A stretch of 64,000 nucleotides of DNA from Streptomyces sp. NBC_00820 (GCF_036347055.1 NZ_CP108882.1:6498001-6562000), one strand, 5' to 3'; counted from the stretch's first letter, positions 26,619-35,566 are shown. Translations and numbers: made by a program. The notes: generated from the sequence alone by a model not told the origin.

Positions 26619-29141
26619 GTGGAAGCCGAGTTGGTGCGGCTGGTCGCGTCTGTTGCGACCACCATGGCCGGGGCGATCGGTACCGACGCATATACCGCGT
26701 TCAAGAACCGGCTGGGGGCACTTTTCAGGCGGGACAGGCAGGAGCGGGCGGACTCTTTCCTCAGCGAACTGGAGGAGCGACGTAACGATCTGGTCCTGGC
26801 TCGGGACAGGGGTGACGAAGCCCGGGTGGCGGAGCTGGTCTCAGAGATCGAGGAACTGCTGCGCAGCGAACTGCGACAGCTCCTGGGCGAGCAGCCCTCT
26901 CTGGCTGGAGAGCTGAGGGACCTGCACACAGAGGTAAGGAACGTTGTCACCAACGGCACCTTGGTAGTGGGAAGTCACACACAGGTGTCGAATGTGTACA
27001 ACCACTACTACGACGGGGGTTCGGCTCCCCCTCGACAGGCCCTTCGGAGCGATGCGGCGCCGTTGCCCCGAATCGTTCTGTGGCCGATGGAGCACTACGA
27101 GAACAACGACAGCCTGCTACGGCGCATGGACACCGTGTGGGAGCAAAGCCAGGCCGCCGGGGTCGCCGCCACACTGTATATGCAGGGTGTGCCGGGTAGT
27201 GGGACGTCCGCCGCTGCACGTAGGTGGCTGCGCACGCACAGAGACGAACTGGCGGGACCTCAACTCGAAGCGTCGCTGGGCAGAGACACCTGGGGAAACC
27301 TGCCGGAGCCCTCAGCGATCCTGGAACGCTGGTTCCGCGAGCTGGGCGTCCCGGCTGAAGACGTGCCTGCCGACCCCGGGGAGCGGTCGGCGTACTTCCG
27401 TAGGATCGCTGCCCGTGGCCCGATCGTCGTGCTGCTTGAGGACGTCGTAGTCGCCTCCCAGGTCGAACCGCTGCTGCCGGGCACTCCGGGCAGCGTGGCC
27501 CTCATCACCAGCCACTCCCGTCTACCCCGACTGGTCCGCACCGTCGGCGCGGAGCCTTTCGAGATGAAGCCGCTGAGTCGAGTGCACAGCCTGAGGCTGC
27601 TCATCAACGTGGGCAGGATCAAAGGCGACACGACGGCGTACGAGAAGGAACTCGACCTGATCGCCGACGGATGTGGCGATCTCCCTCTCGCACTGTGCAT
27701 CGCCGGGGCACAGCTGGCACTCGGTCACGCCGGCCGGGTGCATGAGCTGGCGACGGAACTGTCCGACCGCACGACCAGGCTGGAAACGCTCGACATGGAT
27801 GACGAGATCTCCGCCGCGCTGGACCCCGGTTATCGCGGCCTCACCGGTGATGCCGCGCGTCTGTACCGTTGCATCGGCCTTCACCCAGCCGGAAGGTTCG
27901 AGGTAGATGTCGTACGGGCCATGCTCCCGGACATGGACACCGCTGCCCGGAACAAGGTTGTTCGACAGCTCACCGACGCGAACCTGATTGAGCCGGACGG
28001 GGACGGCTACCGGGTGCGTCACCATCTCATCCACGACCATGCGCTCGCGTGTGCTCTCGCCGACGAACCGGCCGAGGCCCGTGAAGCGGTGCTGGACCGG
28101 ATCATCGCGCACTACCTGGAGTTCGCCGAACGCGCGGAGGCGGCTCTGTCCTCCCGCCACCGCTATGATCCCGCGGGTACGTACGCGGCGTACGCACCCA
28201 CCGGGAACGTTGACGCACCAAAGGTGATCGCGAGTCTGGAGCGACGCAGGGAGAGCCTGGAGAATGTGGTCCGCGTGGCTCACGAGATGGGTCGGCATGA
28301 CCAGACCTGGCGGCTGGCTCAGGGGCAGCACACCTTCTACCTCAAATGCGGCCTGCACAGTCCTTGGATCACGACACACGAACTAGCGCTCAAATCGGCC
28401 TACGAATGCCGTGACCAAATGGCCATCGCCCGTATGCACTTCGAACTCGGCTTCGCTTATCTCGAGCGGTGGAGCACACGCCAGGGCGACCCGCAGACCG
28501 CCCGCGAACACTTCGAGCGGGCACTTGAACTCGTACGCCCGGCCGATGGCAACGCCACCGAAGGGCAGCGGCGGACGGAGTCCAGTGCGCTGGAGGGTCT
28601 CGGCCTGCTGGAACGTAAGTTGGGCAATCCTGCGGTCGCCCTTGAGTACTACGCCGTGGGGCTGCGCGCGTTGAACGGCATCGACCACAAGCGTGGCCGA
28701 GCCTTGTTTGCCCTCCATCGTGGTGTGGCGTTCACTGATCTGCGGCGTCACGACGAGGCGGCCCGGGAACTGCGCTCCGCCCGCGAACAGTTTGCGGATC
28801 TGTCGGCGCCCGATCCTTACAACGTAGCTCGTGCTCTGACCCGTTGCGCCGAGGACCGGCGTGCCGCCGACCAGCTGGGTGCGGCTGTTCAGGCACTCGA
28901 TGATGCGATCGAGATCATGACCGTGAACGGTCCGCCCTACCAACGGGCCGGGATTCTTCTGCTCAGAGGTGATCTGCTGAGTGAACAGGGCGACCACGTA
29001 CGGGCGACGCTCGACTGGGTCACAGCGGGCGACCTGTTCCGCGAAGCGAACAGTCTGCGGGCGCAGGAGGCCGACCAGCGTCTCACAGATGCCCCGAGTC
29101 CGGGTGACGAGGACGGGTCACGGGACGTCGACGACGAGTAG
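26619..29141 (+). CDS. STAND-type NTPase with TPR-like C-terminus, atypical P-loop
   Basis: An 840-residue protein with the NB-ARC plus TPR plan of AfsR-like and defence-type STAND proteins but no DNA-binding domain. Residues 1-100 are a helical N-terminal region with a charged coiled-coil-like stretch. At about 115-135 is the beta motif NGTLVVGSHTQVSNVYNHYYDG, often used as an adaptor segment. The NTPase runs from about 150: YMQGVPGSGTSAAARRW in the P-loop position, with Thr where the Lys should be; PIVVLLEDVVVASQVEPLLPG as Walker B; HSRLPRL; GCGDLPLALCIAGAQLA (GLPLA motif). Residues 590-800 form TPR-like repeats. The GTG start has AAGGGGGCTGA. Its last 24 bases overlap the 3' end of the opposite-strand gene. 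Confidence 0.85.
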   Translation: MEAELVRLVASVATTMAGAIGTDAYTAFKNRLGALFRRDRQERADSFLSELEERRNDLVLARDRGDEARVAELVSEIEELLRSELRQLLGEQPSLAGELRDLHTEVRNVVTNGTLVVGSHTQVSNVYNHYYDGGSAPPRQALRSDAAPLPRIVLWPMEHYENNDSLLRRMDTVWEQSQAAGVAATLYMQGVPGSGTSAAARRWLRTHRDELAGPQLEASLGRDTWGNLPEPSAILERWFRELGVPAEDVPADPGERSAYFRRIAARGPIVVLLEDVVVASQVEPLLPGTPGSVALITSHSRLPRLVRTVGAEPFEMKPLSRVHSLRLLINVGRIKGDTTAYEKELDLIADGCGDLPLALCIAGAQLALGHAGRVHELATELSDRTTRLETLDMDDEISAALDPGYRGLTGDAARLYRCIGLHPAGRFEVDVVRAMLPDMDTAARNKVVRQLTDANLIEPDGDGYRVRHHLIHDHALACALADEPAEAREAVLDRIIAHYLEFAERAEAALSSRHRYDPAGTYAAYAPTGNVDAPKVIASLERRRESLENVVRVAHEMGRHDQTWRLAQGQHTFYLKCGLHSPWITTHELALKSAYECRDQMAIARMHFELGFAYLERWSTRQGDPQTAREHFERALELVRPADGNATEGQRRTESSALEGLGLLERKLGNPAVALEYYAVGLRALNGIDHKRGRALFALHRGVAFTDLRRHDEAARELRSAREQFADLSAPDPYNVARALTRCAEDRRAADQLGAAVQALDDAIEIMTVNGPPYQRAGILLLRGDLLSEQGDHVRATLDWVTAGDLFREANSLRAQEADQRLTDAPSPGDEDGSRDVDDE

Positions 29142-30434
29142 GCCAGTCTCGGTATCCGCTCCGATCGCCACCTGAACGTGCAACGGGCCGGGTCCGCCCA
29201 CGGCGGACATCGCGTGGTCATGGATCACCGAGGCCGCGATGGCCGCTGATGCCCACGACGGGCGCCTGCCGTCCCAGCGGGCGCTCAGGCGCGTGCCGTC
29301 CCGCAGCAACGCCAGGCAGCCGCCCTCGGGTTCTTCGAGGGCGAGCAGGGCGCACCCGGGGTAGACGGCGGCGACGGCCTCCCAGTTCACCAATCCGGCG
29401 ACGTGACGCGGTCGACCCAGCGGCACGATCAGTACGTCCGCGGAGTGGGGCCAGTTGATGTCCGGATCGTCGATGTCGGCCACCAGGTGGGCTCCCGACA
29501 GATGCCGTTCCATGGTGCGGCGCTGCAAGGGTGCGGGATAGCGCTGCACCGTGGCCCGGCCCTTTCCGGAGGCGACGGACACGTACACCGGTCGCTGGGC
29601 GGGGGAGGAGTATCCAACCGGCACGGTGGAGGGAACCGGAACCAATCGCGACCTGGCAGGTGTCACGGGCTCGGGAAGTTCGAGCCATTCATAGAACAGG
29701 CGCCGCAGTAGGACGGCCGATTCCCCGGGCCGTGACGTTACAGCCCCACGCAGCTGACCCAGTTCGGTGCTGTCCTGCTGGACTGCGGCCGCTTCCTTGA
29801 TCTGCGACAGGAAAGGCCGGCGAGCCGAAAGCCGGGGAAGTATCTGGCCGAGACGAGCCATGGGGGACTGAGAAGCCACCTTCGATTCTGCGAAAGAACC
29901 CAAAATAGTCGGGATACCCAACGCGAATCCGTACATCGTCAAAGAGCCATGGTCGCCAAGAATTCCATCCGCAGCCAGCAACGCGGCCTTCCAGGTTTCC
30001 GTATCCGGTACCGGAAGCAGTAGCCCATGCTCGGTAAGCGGAGCCAACCAGTTCTGCAATTGCCAGGCGCCATGACCGTAAAAGGCATTGCAATGGACGG
30101 CCGCCAAAACACGATATTCGTCGACCGGTAGCTCCGCCAGGACACGGCGAAGTAAATCCGATTCACTCTCGCCCGACGCCAGAATCGACCCGCGTCCCCA
30201 CGTGGACGAGACAACAATGAGCTTTTGGCCTGGGAGAACACCCATAGCCCGCCGGTAGTCCTCCCGGAACGGAGCGCTCACCTGTAGCTGATCGAAGCAG
30301 GGATCCCCCGCCACCACGCTTATGGGTACGGCCTCGGGGCAACTAGCAGCGAGCCGCTGGCGTTGTTCATCATGAGAGAGAATGATCGCCGACGGAACCA
30401 TCCGGCCTTCATGTGTCAACCACTCTGGCGACAA
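29118..30434 (-). CDS. TagF/TagB-like GT-B protein, C-terminal part (out of frame with its 5' part)
   Basis: This frame encodes the C-terminal portion of a GT-B protein resembling CDP-glycerol glycerophosphotransferases. Visible equivalents are VVAGDPCFDQL, QKLIVVSSTWGRGS, YRVLAAVHCNAFYG and LLAADGILGDHGSLTMYGFALGIPTIL, which mirrors the TagF DYSS-x-x-x-D-x-A segment. It is the direct continuation of the frame at 30416-30919: upstream codons read KREAFGLSPEWL across the end of the 7-bp repeat tract. With 15 repeat units the two parts are in different frames, so no full-length product is made unless slippage occurs. A TTG at 30434 could start a separate protein, but I see no ribosome site. The gene converges on the STAND gene with 24 bases shared. 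Confidence 0.75.
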   Translation of the reverse strand: MSPEWLTHEGRMVPSAIILSHDEQRQRLAASCPEAVPISVVAGDPCFDQLQVSAPFREDYRRAMGVLPGQKLIVVSSTWGRGSILASGESESDLLRRVLAELPVDEYRVLAAVHCNAFYGHGAWQLQNWLAPLTEHGLLLPVPDTETWKAALLAADGILGDHGSLTMYGFALGIPTILGSFAESKVASQSPMARLGQILPRLSARRPFLSQIKEAAAVQQDSTELGQLRGAVTSRPGESAVLLRRLFYEWLELPEPVTPARSRLVPVPSTVPVGYSSPAQRPVYVSVASGKGRATVQRYPAPLQRRTMERHLSGAHLVADIDDPDINWPHSADVLIVPLGRPRHVAGLVNWEAVAAVYPGCALLALEEPEGGCLALLRDGTRLSARWDGRRPSWASAAIAASVIHDHAMSAVGGPGPLHVQVAIGADTETGLLVVDVP

Positions 30435-30919
30435 GCCAAATGCTTCCCGCTTCCCGCTTCCCGCTTCCCGCTTCCCGCTTCCCGCTTCCCGCTTCCCGCT
30501 TCCCGCTTCCCGCTTCCCGCTTCCCGCTTCCCGCTTCCCGCTTCCCGCTTCAACAGCTTATTGTACCCCGCGCCATGCGGTGCGCCAATCAATGGAGTGC
30601 GCAAATTTTGAAGGTCGCCGCCCCGGCTTGTGGCAATCGCCAAGTCGAATTTTTGAGCCGTTGCTTCTTCCCACGGTATATGTAGCATTCCCCGGGAAGT
30701 GAAGAATTCAAAAATCCCCTCGTCAAGAGCCGAGGATTCGGTGCAGGTGAAGACCGTTTGGACGCGCCGGTCGCCTTCGAACACGGTGAGCAGGTCGAGC
30801 AGCCGCGTCGCGGATGTGATGTTGTGGACCACGCCGAGAACGGTTCGCTTCGCCGCCACACTCACCCAGCGTCGACCGTCCGCCGCCATCGGCAGCGGAA
30901 GTCGCCCTGCACCGCGCAC
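30416..30919 (-). CDS. TagF/TagB-like GT-B protein, N-terminal part ending after the repeat tract
   Basis: A 167-residue frame from a GTG with a GGGGAG ribosome site. It has a Rossmann-like N-terminus (KRTVLGVVHNITSATRLLDLLTVFEGD, VQTVFTCTESSALDEGIFEFF, FDLAIATSRGG) and LIGAPHGAGYNK (about residues 108-120), the position of the WHGTPLK motif in TagF-like enzymes. It then runs through five copies of KREAGSG, encoded by fifteen 7-bp units, and ends at HLACRQSG. The homologous continuation is in another frame (29118-30434). Thirteen or sixteen units would join the two into one protein of about 600 residues. I therefore read this as one gene in an 'off' state. Confidence 0.75.
   Translation of the reverse strand: MRGAGRLPLPMAADGRRWVSVAAKRTVLGVVHNITSATRLLDLLTVFEGDRRVQTVFTCTESSALDEGIFEFFTSRGMLHIPWEEATAQKFDLAIATSRGGDLQNLRTPLIGAPHGAGYNKLLKREAGSGKREAGSGKREAGSGKREAGSGKREAGSGKHLACRQSG
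30443..30550. repeat. 7-bp simple sequence repeat, 15 units, inside a coding region
   Basis: Fifteen perfect CTTCCCG units (CGGGAAG on the coding strand) plus a partial unit. Because 7 is not a multiple of three, one unit gained or lost moves the frame. All three frames through the tract lack stops and give the same seven-residue repeat KREAGSG, so only the exit frame matters. At n=15 translation stops after KHLACRQSG. At n=13 or 16 it continues as KREAFGLSPEWL into the rest of the protein. Confidence 0.97.
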
Positions 30920-31377
30920 GTTCGCTCCCCACTATCCCCTGTGTGACCTCGTCAGACGATAACGTGCCGCAGGATCTGCCAGATCTCGCCTGTGGGCCAC
31001 GGGTGGCTCACGTGTGATCACTCCACAGCCCTCAAGCGATCCCCTGAGCCCGTTACTTCCGTGCACTCGCCGGGGCCACGCCGGAGGACCAGCCTGCTCG
31101 GAGAGGTGGACCGACAGCCCGCACAGCTTAGTTAGGCCCCTGGGGGCGGTTGCGAAGCCTCGCGAGGGGGAGCTTGCGCGGAGCCCTACAGCGGCCTTCC
31201 TTCGTCTCTCTTGCTGGTTGACGAAGTGCGTGTGCACCCCCTGGGGAGAGTGTGATCTCGCGTGCCTGATCCGGCCAGTCGACCGGATCGACTTGCAGAG
31301 CAGACCCACTCCGGTGACGCTCGACGTACGCGGGTCGGGCCCACCCTTGCTGTGGGCCCGGCTCGTGCCCCTTCCGA
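30920..31377. other. Gap without a supported gene
   Basis: This 458-base stretch has open frames on both strands, but none has a convincing start, codon bias or recognisable sequence. It must contain the promoter of the GT-B gene at its left end. Confidence 0.5.
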
Positions 31378-31960
31378 TCAGTGACGCCCCGTGGCCCCCG
31401 ACGCCTTCCGGCCCCTTGCTGATGCCGTAGACGTTTCGGGTTTCGCCTTCGCGGCCACTGTTGCGGCCTGCGGCGAGAAGCCTGCATCCTCCAGGAACTG
31501 CATCGCGGCGACAATGTCCTTGCAGGTCTTGGTCAGCAGCATGATCGACAGGTCGCTCTGTGCCTCCGGCGGTAGGTTCGCCAGGGAGCACTTGTAGACG
31601 CGCACGGCCGCCCTGTGCAGCGACTCCAGTCTCGAAGCCGCGTAGAGCTTGGCCTTGTCAATGTCGTTCGTGGCGGCATAGCGGCCGTGAACCAGGGTGA
31701 AGTTGGTCTTCTCGTTGCCGCATTGGTGGTCACGGATCCACGCCTTGCCGCGCTCGAACTGGGAGCCCGTGTTGCGGCCGATCGCATCCTTCCGCTCGAG
31801 TCCCCTCCTTGTAGTCGACTGCCGACGTTGCCGCCTCCTCTTCGACCTCTTCGGCGTCCTCAGTGGTCGCGAGCTCAGCCTCGGCCTCGATCTCACGATC
31901 GACCTGGCGCCAGTGCTCGTGCTGGGCCTCTCGCAGCAGACGCGAGACAGGGCCGCTCAC
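31378..31960 (-). pseudogene. Frameshifted hypothetical protein
   Basis: From a GTG at 31960 the frame reads SGPVSRLLREAQHEHW, then a Glu/Ala-rich stretch ending SAVDYKEG. Near 31800 the protein-like sequence passes to another frame: GLERKDAIGRNTGSQFERGKAW, CGNEKTNFTLVHGRYAATND, LYAASRLESLHRAAVRVYKCSL, TKTCKDIVAAMQFLEDAGFSPQ. The joined product would be about 195 residues. I do not recognise a family. One base change in length would restore it, so it is either a recent pseudogene or a sequencing error. Its start overlaps the stop of the GNAT fragment (GTGA). Confidence 0.55.
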
Positions 31961-32100
31961 GTACAGACCCGCTTGCGGAGGCCGTCGAGATCGAGGGCGT
32001 GCTTGCTCTCCGGAGGTGTGATGGACCGCATCTGCGGAACGTGCTCGTTGAGGACCCCGGCGATCTCTGGGCCGGAGAGGTCGTCCACCACGATCTTCAC
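31957..32100 (-). pseudogene. 5' fragment of a GNAT-type N-acetyltransferase gene
   Basis: The 47 codons from a GTG read VKIVVDDLSGPEIAGVLNEH, then MRSITPPESKHALDLDGLRK, and stop. This looks like the first quarter of a GNAT acetyltransferase (VDDLSGPEIAALLEEHL...SPPESVHALDLD). The acetyl-CoA-binding part is absent. It marks a deletion junction within the element. Confidence 0.6.
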
Positions 32101-32186
32101 TGTGCTCGCCCTTCTTGGGGACTCTCGGTGATCACGGTCGTGGCGCACCGCTGACCGTGCAGAAGCTCACTACGGTGCACATGGAT

Positions 32187-32843
32187 TCAATGATCCTGGC
32201 CAAGGTGGTCGAGGAGGCCGGTCAAGTGGGTGATGTAGGACGTCGCTCCGATGAGGCTGCTCGCCGGGGTGAGGGCGGTGTAGCCGAGCACGGGCATGCC
32301 CGCGGCCTTCGCCGCGCGGACGCCGCCTGGGCTGTCCTCGATGACGAGGCAGTCGTGCGGGTCGGTATGGAGTGCGGCGGCGGCGTGGAGGAAGAGGTCG
32401 GGAGCGGGTTTGCCGACGCCTCGGACGTCCTGGGCGCTGAAGACCACGTCGGGCGGCAGGAGGGGGCGCAGGCCGGACCGGTCGAGGGTGAGGTCGATCC
32501 AGGCGTGGTCGGAGGAGGACGCCAGGCAGTAGGGAATGCTGCGGCGCCGCAGTTCGGTGAGCACGGTGGAGGCGCCCTGGACGGCGTCCAGCTTCTCCCG
32601 GAAGGCGGCGAACACCCGCTCGTGGAGGCGGGTGGTGAAGTCCGCGGGCAGTGTGCCGCCGAATCTGTGCGCGACGACCGTGTGGACGGTGCGGCCGGCG
32701 TTGCCGAGGAAGTGCCGGTAGGACTCTTCCAAGGTGAAGGGGAAACCCAGTTCTGTGAGGTAGCCGGAGAGCACACGGTGAGCGATGGGCTCGCTGTCGA
32801 CGAGCACGCCGTCGTTGTCGAAGATGATCAGCTGGGGTTTCAC
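32187..32843 (-). CDS. HAD-superfamily phosphatase (beta-phosphoglucomutase-like)
   Basis: A 218-residue cytoplasmic HAD hydrolase of subfamily I. Motif I is IIFDNDGVLVDSEP (the nucleophile Asp normally sits in DxDG-type sequence, and here reads DNDGVL, as in many phosphoglycolate-like members). Motif II is CLASSS, the Lys is in GVGKPAPDLFLHAAAAL, and motif IV is CLVIEDSPGGVRAAKAAGM. The cap insertion after motif I is present. Its GTG start overlaps the stop of the MFS gene (GTGA), so they form an operon under the divergent MocR-type regulator. The substrate is unknown. Confidence 0.9.
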   Translation of the reverse strand: MKPQLIIFDNDGVLVDSEPIAHRVLSGYLTELGFPFTLEESYRHFLGNAGRTVHTVVAHRFGGTLPADFTTRLHERVFAAFREKLDAVQGASTVLTELRRRSIPYCLASSSDHAWIDLTLDRSGLRPLLPPDVVFSAQDVRGVGKPAPDLFLHAAAALHTDPHDCLVIEDSPGGVRAAKAAGMPVLGYTALTPASSLIGATSYITHLTGLLDHLGQDH

Positions 32844-34012
32844 GGGGTCTCCGCCCGGTTGAAGGTCGCGGTGAGGGCGATCGCGAGGAAGGCGGCGCCG
32901 AGGAGGCAGGTCGCGGTCCAGCCGCCGGCCGTGTAAGCGGCGGGTCCGAGGGCCGTACCGGCGATGCCGCCGAGGGTGTAGCCGGTCATGTAGACCGAGG
33001 CGAGGCGGGCTCGGGCGTCGTCGATGCCGTAGACGACGCTCATGTTCAGCAAGTGGGTGGCGTGGACGGCGGTGTCCATGGCGAAGAGCCCGATGAGGAG
33101 CCAGGCCAGGTGGTGGCCGCCGGCCCAGAGTGCGGCGAAAGATGCCACGCCGAGGACCAGTGCCGTCCTGGTGAGCCGTCTGCGGTCGGCTCGGTCGGCG
33201 GCGCGGCCGATGGGGCGGGCGGTGAGTGCTCCGGCGGCGCCGGCCAGTGCAAGGAGTCCGATCTGGGCGGGGCCGTAGCCGTAGGGGGGTTCGGAGAGGC
33301 GGAAGGCCGCGGTCGACCAGAAGACGCCGAAGGCGGCGAAGGAGCAGCCTCCGATGAAGGTCCGGCGGCGCAGCAGCCGGTGGGTGGCGGCCAGGCGAAG
33401 CGTGGCGTGGAGCTGGGACCGGTACGGGACGGGCAGGTCGGGTGGGGCGGGTGGAAGGGCGCGGGTGAGGACGACGGCGAGCAGCAGGGTGCTGACCGCG
33501 GCCGCGGTGAACAGTGCACGCCAACCGACGGCCTGCGAGACCAGGCCGGCGACGGTGCGGGACAGGAGGATGCCGGTGAGTCCGCCGGTGAGCATTGTCC
33601 CGACGGCGCGTCCGCGTTCGTGGGGTGCGGCCATGGTGGCGGCATAAGGGATGAGGGTGTTGACGAAGGCGGCGGCGGTGAGCCCGATGAGTGCTCCGGC
33701 GGTCAGGAGGAGGCCGGTGGTGCGGGCGGCGGCGGTCAGGGCGACGGCGGCGGCGTCGGCGCAGAGCAGGACGGCGAGTAGGGGGCGGCGGGGGACGATG
33801 TCGCCGAGCGGGACGATCAGGATCAGGGCGAGGGCGTAGCCGAGTTGGCCGACGGCGATGAGATGGTCGGCCGCGTGGGGGCCGATGGACCGGGAGATCT
33901 GTGGGAGGAGGGGCTGGCAGTAGTAGAGGTTCGCGATCGTCAGTCCGTAGGCCGTCGCGAGCAGCCGGCCGGTCCGGGGAGAGACGCTCTGCGGAGGTTC
34001 GATCAAGGTCAC
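32840..34012 (-). CDS. MFS transporter
   Basis: About 390 residues with 12 predicted membrane segments: GRLLATAYGLTIANLYYCQPLLPQI at TM1, LGYALALILIVPLGDIVPRRPLLA in the TM2-TM3 motif A region, and TMLTGGLTGILLSRTVAGLVSQAVGWRALF with a motif-C-like segment. I take the GTG complementary to 34010-34012 as start (VTLIEPPQSVSP), because the codons before it belong to the divergent promoter region. It is coupled to the HAD gene downstream and faces the mocR gene 48 bases away, as MocR regulators often do with the exporter they control. Confidence 0.88.
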   Translation of the reverse strand: MTLIEPPQSVSPRTGRLLATAYGLTIANLYYCQPLLPQISRSIGPHAADHLIAVGQLGYALALILIVPLGDIVPRRPLLAVLLCADAAAVALTAAARTTGLLLTAGALIGLTAAAFVNTLIPYAATMAAPHERGRAVGTMLTGGLTGILLSRTVAGLVSQAVGWRALFTAAAVSTLLLAVVLTRALPPAPPDLPVPYRSQLHATLRLAATHRLLRRRTFIGGCSFAAFGVFWSTAAFRLSEPPYGYGPAQIGLLALAGAAGALTARPIGRAADRADRRRLTRTALVLGVASFAALWAGGHHLAWLLIGLFAMDTAVHATHLLNMSVVYGIDDARARLASVYMTGYTLGGIAGTALGPAAYTAGGWTATCLLGAAFLAIALTATFNRAETP

Positions 34013-34060
34013 TTGGACGAACCTAGGGAGCCGATTGGGCCGTGGGTAAGATCCAATCGC

Positions 34061-35447
34061 ATGGCGGATCAGTGGCCCAATCCTGGCCTGGACCTGCATC
34101 TGGAACTGGACGTCACCGACGGGCTCCGGACGGGTCTCGAGCGGGCGTTGCGAGCGGCCGTGCGGTCGGGGCGGCTGGCGCCCGGGACGCGGTTGCCGGC
34201 GACGCGGAGGCTCGCGGAGGACCTGGGGGTGGCGCGGGGCACGGTACGGGCGGCGTACGACCAGCTGATCGCGGAGGGGTATCTGACCGCACGGCAGGGT
34301 TCGGGCACCGTGGTGGCGCTACTGTCGCGCGTCGTGCCGGTGGCCACGGCCGAGCCGGTACGGGCGGAGCGGCCACGGCATGATCTGCGTCCGGGGAGTC
34401 CGGACGCATCGGCGTTTCCGGTGGCGGCGTGGCTGGAGTCGTCGCGGCGTGCCCTCGGCTCGGCTCCGGCCGACGCCTTCGGCTACGGCGATCCGCGGGG
34501 ACGCGCCGAGTTGCGGACCGCGCTGGCCGGGTATCTGGGGCGGGCACGAGACGTGTCGGCCCATCCGGATTCCATCGTGATAACCAACGGGTATCTGCAG
34601 GGTCTGACGCTGCTGGCCGCCGTCGTCGGCGGGACCTTCGCCATGGAGGACCCGGGTGTTCCGCTGCATCGCGAGGCGGTCCGCCGTGCCGGGGCACGAG
34701 TGGTGCCGCTGCCGGTCGACGATCTGGGCGCCCGCACCGATCTCGTCGGCGCTCTGGCGCCGAACGCGGTCGAGGTCACCCCGGCCCATCAGTACCCGAC
34801 CGGCCGGACGCTCCGTCCCGGGCGACGGCGCGCCCTGCTGGACTGGGCGCGCTCGTGCGGCGGTTTGGTCGTCGAGAACGACTACGACGCGGAGTTCCGC
34901 TACGACCGCAAGCCCGTCGGCGCGCTGCAGGGCGCCGGCCCCGAGGACGTGGCCTATCTGGGCACGACGTCCAAGGCCCTCGGCCCGGCGCTGCGGATCG
35001 GCTGGATGGTCCTGCCGCCCCGTCTGATCGACCCGGTGGTCGACGCCAAGCTGCACGCCGACCACCACACCGAACATCTCGGCCAGCTGATCCTGGCCGA
35101 CCTGATCACTCGTCACGGCTACGACCGGCACATCCGCGCCTCCCGCCAGCGATACCTCCGCCGCCGCGACCAGCTTCGCCGCCGCCTCGTTGGACGTTCC
35201 CGTCTCCCTGACCGGCATCGCCGCGGGTCTGCACGCCCTGGCCGTCCTTCCCCCGGACGGGCCCACCGAGGCCGACGTCCGCACGGCCGCGGAGACACAC
35301 GGCCTCGCCCTCGGCTACCTGTCGGAACGCCGCGCACTCCCCTCCACCGCCCAGGGCGTCATCATCGGCTACGGCCGTCCCCCCGAACACGCCTACGCGT
35401 CCGCCCTGGACGCCCTGACCGCGACCTTCACCGCCTGCTTCCGCTAA
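34061..35447 (+). pseudogene. MocR-type regulator (GntR-aminotransferase fusion), frameshifted near the C-terminus
   Basis: The N-terminal GntR winged helix (LRTGLERALRAAVRSGRLAPGTRLPATRRLAEDLGVARGTVRAAYDQLIAEGYLTARQGSGTVV) is followed by a fold-type I aminotransferase domain with FGYGDPRGRAELRTALAGYLGRARDV, VTPAHQYPTGRTL, VENDYDAEFRYDRKPVGALQG and LGTTSKALGPALRIGWMVLP (PLP Lys). Up to RQRYLRRRDQLRRRL the frame is normal. At about 35180-35190 it shifts, and the usual ending (DVPVSLTGIAAGLHALAVLPPDG...RALPSTAQGVIIGYGR) is found in another frame up to 35447. As it stands the C-terminal 85 residues are lost. It is divergent from the MFS-HAD operon that it probably regulated. Confidence 0.85.
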
Positions 35448-35566
35448 CCCGTACGCCCAACCCGCTCAAAACGGAGACACCTTGCGGATATGCCGTGACC
35501 TGCACAGACACCGCGGGCACGGAAAGCGGGCCGCCGCCAGACGCTCGGCCCGAAGAGGAAGAGAGC

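Noticed and set aside
30443..30550. Tandem repeats as a CRISPR array
   Set aside because: Units are 7 bp and contiguous, with no spacers; there are no cas genes in the window.
31014..31430. + strand open frame of 138 codons
   Set aside because: Pro/Leu/Arg-rich, no ribosome site, no recognisable domain; overlaps the better-supported minus-strand pseudogene.
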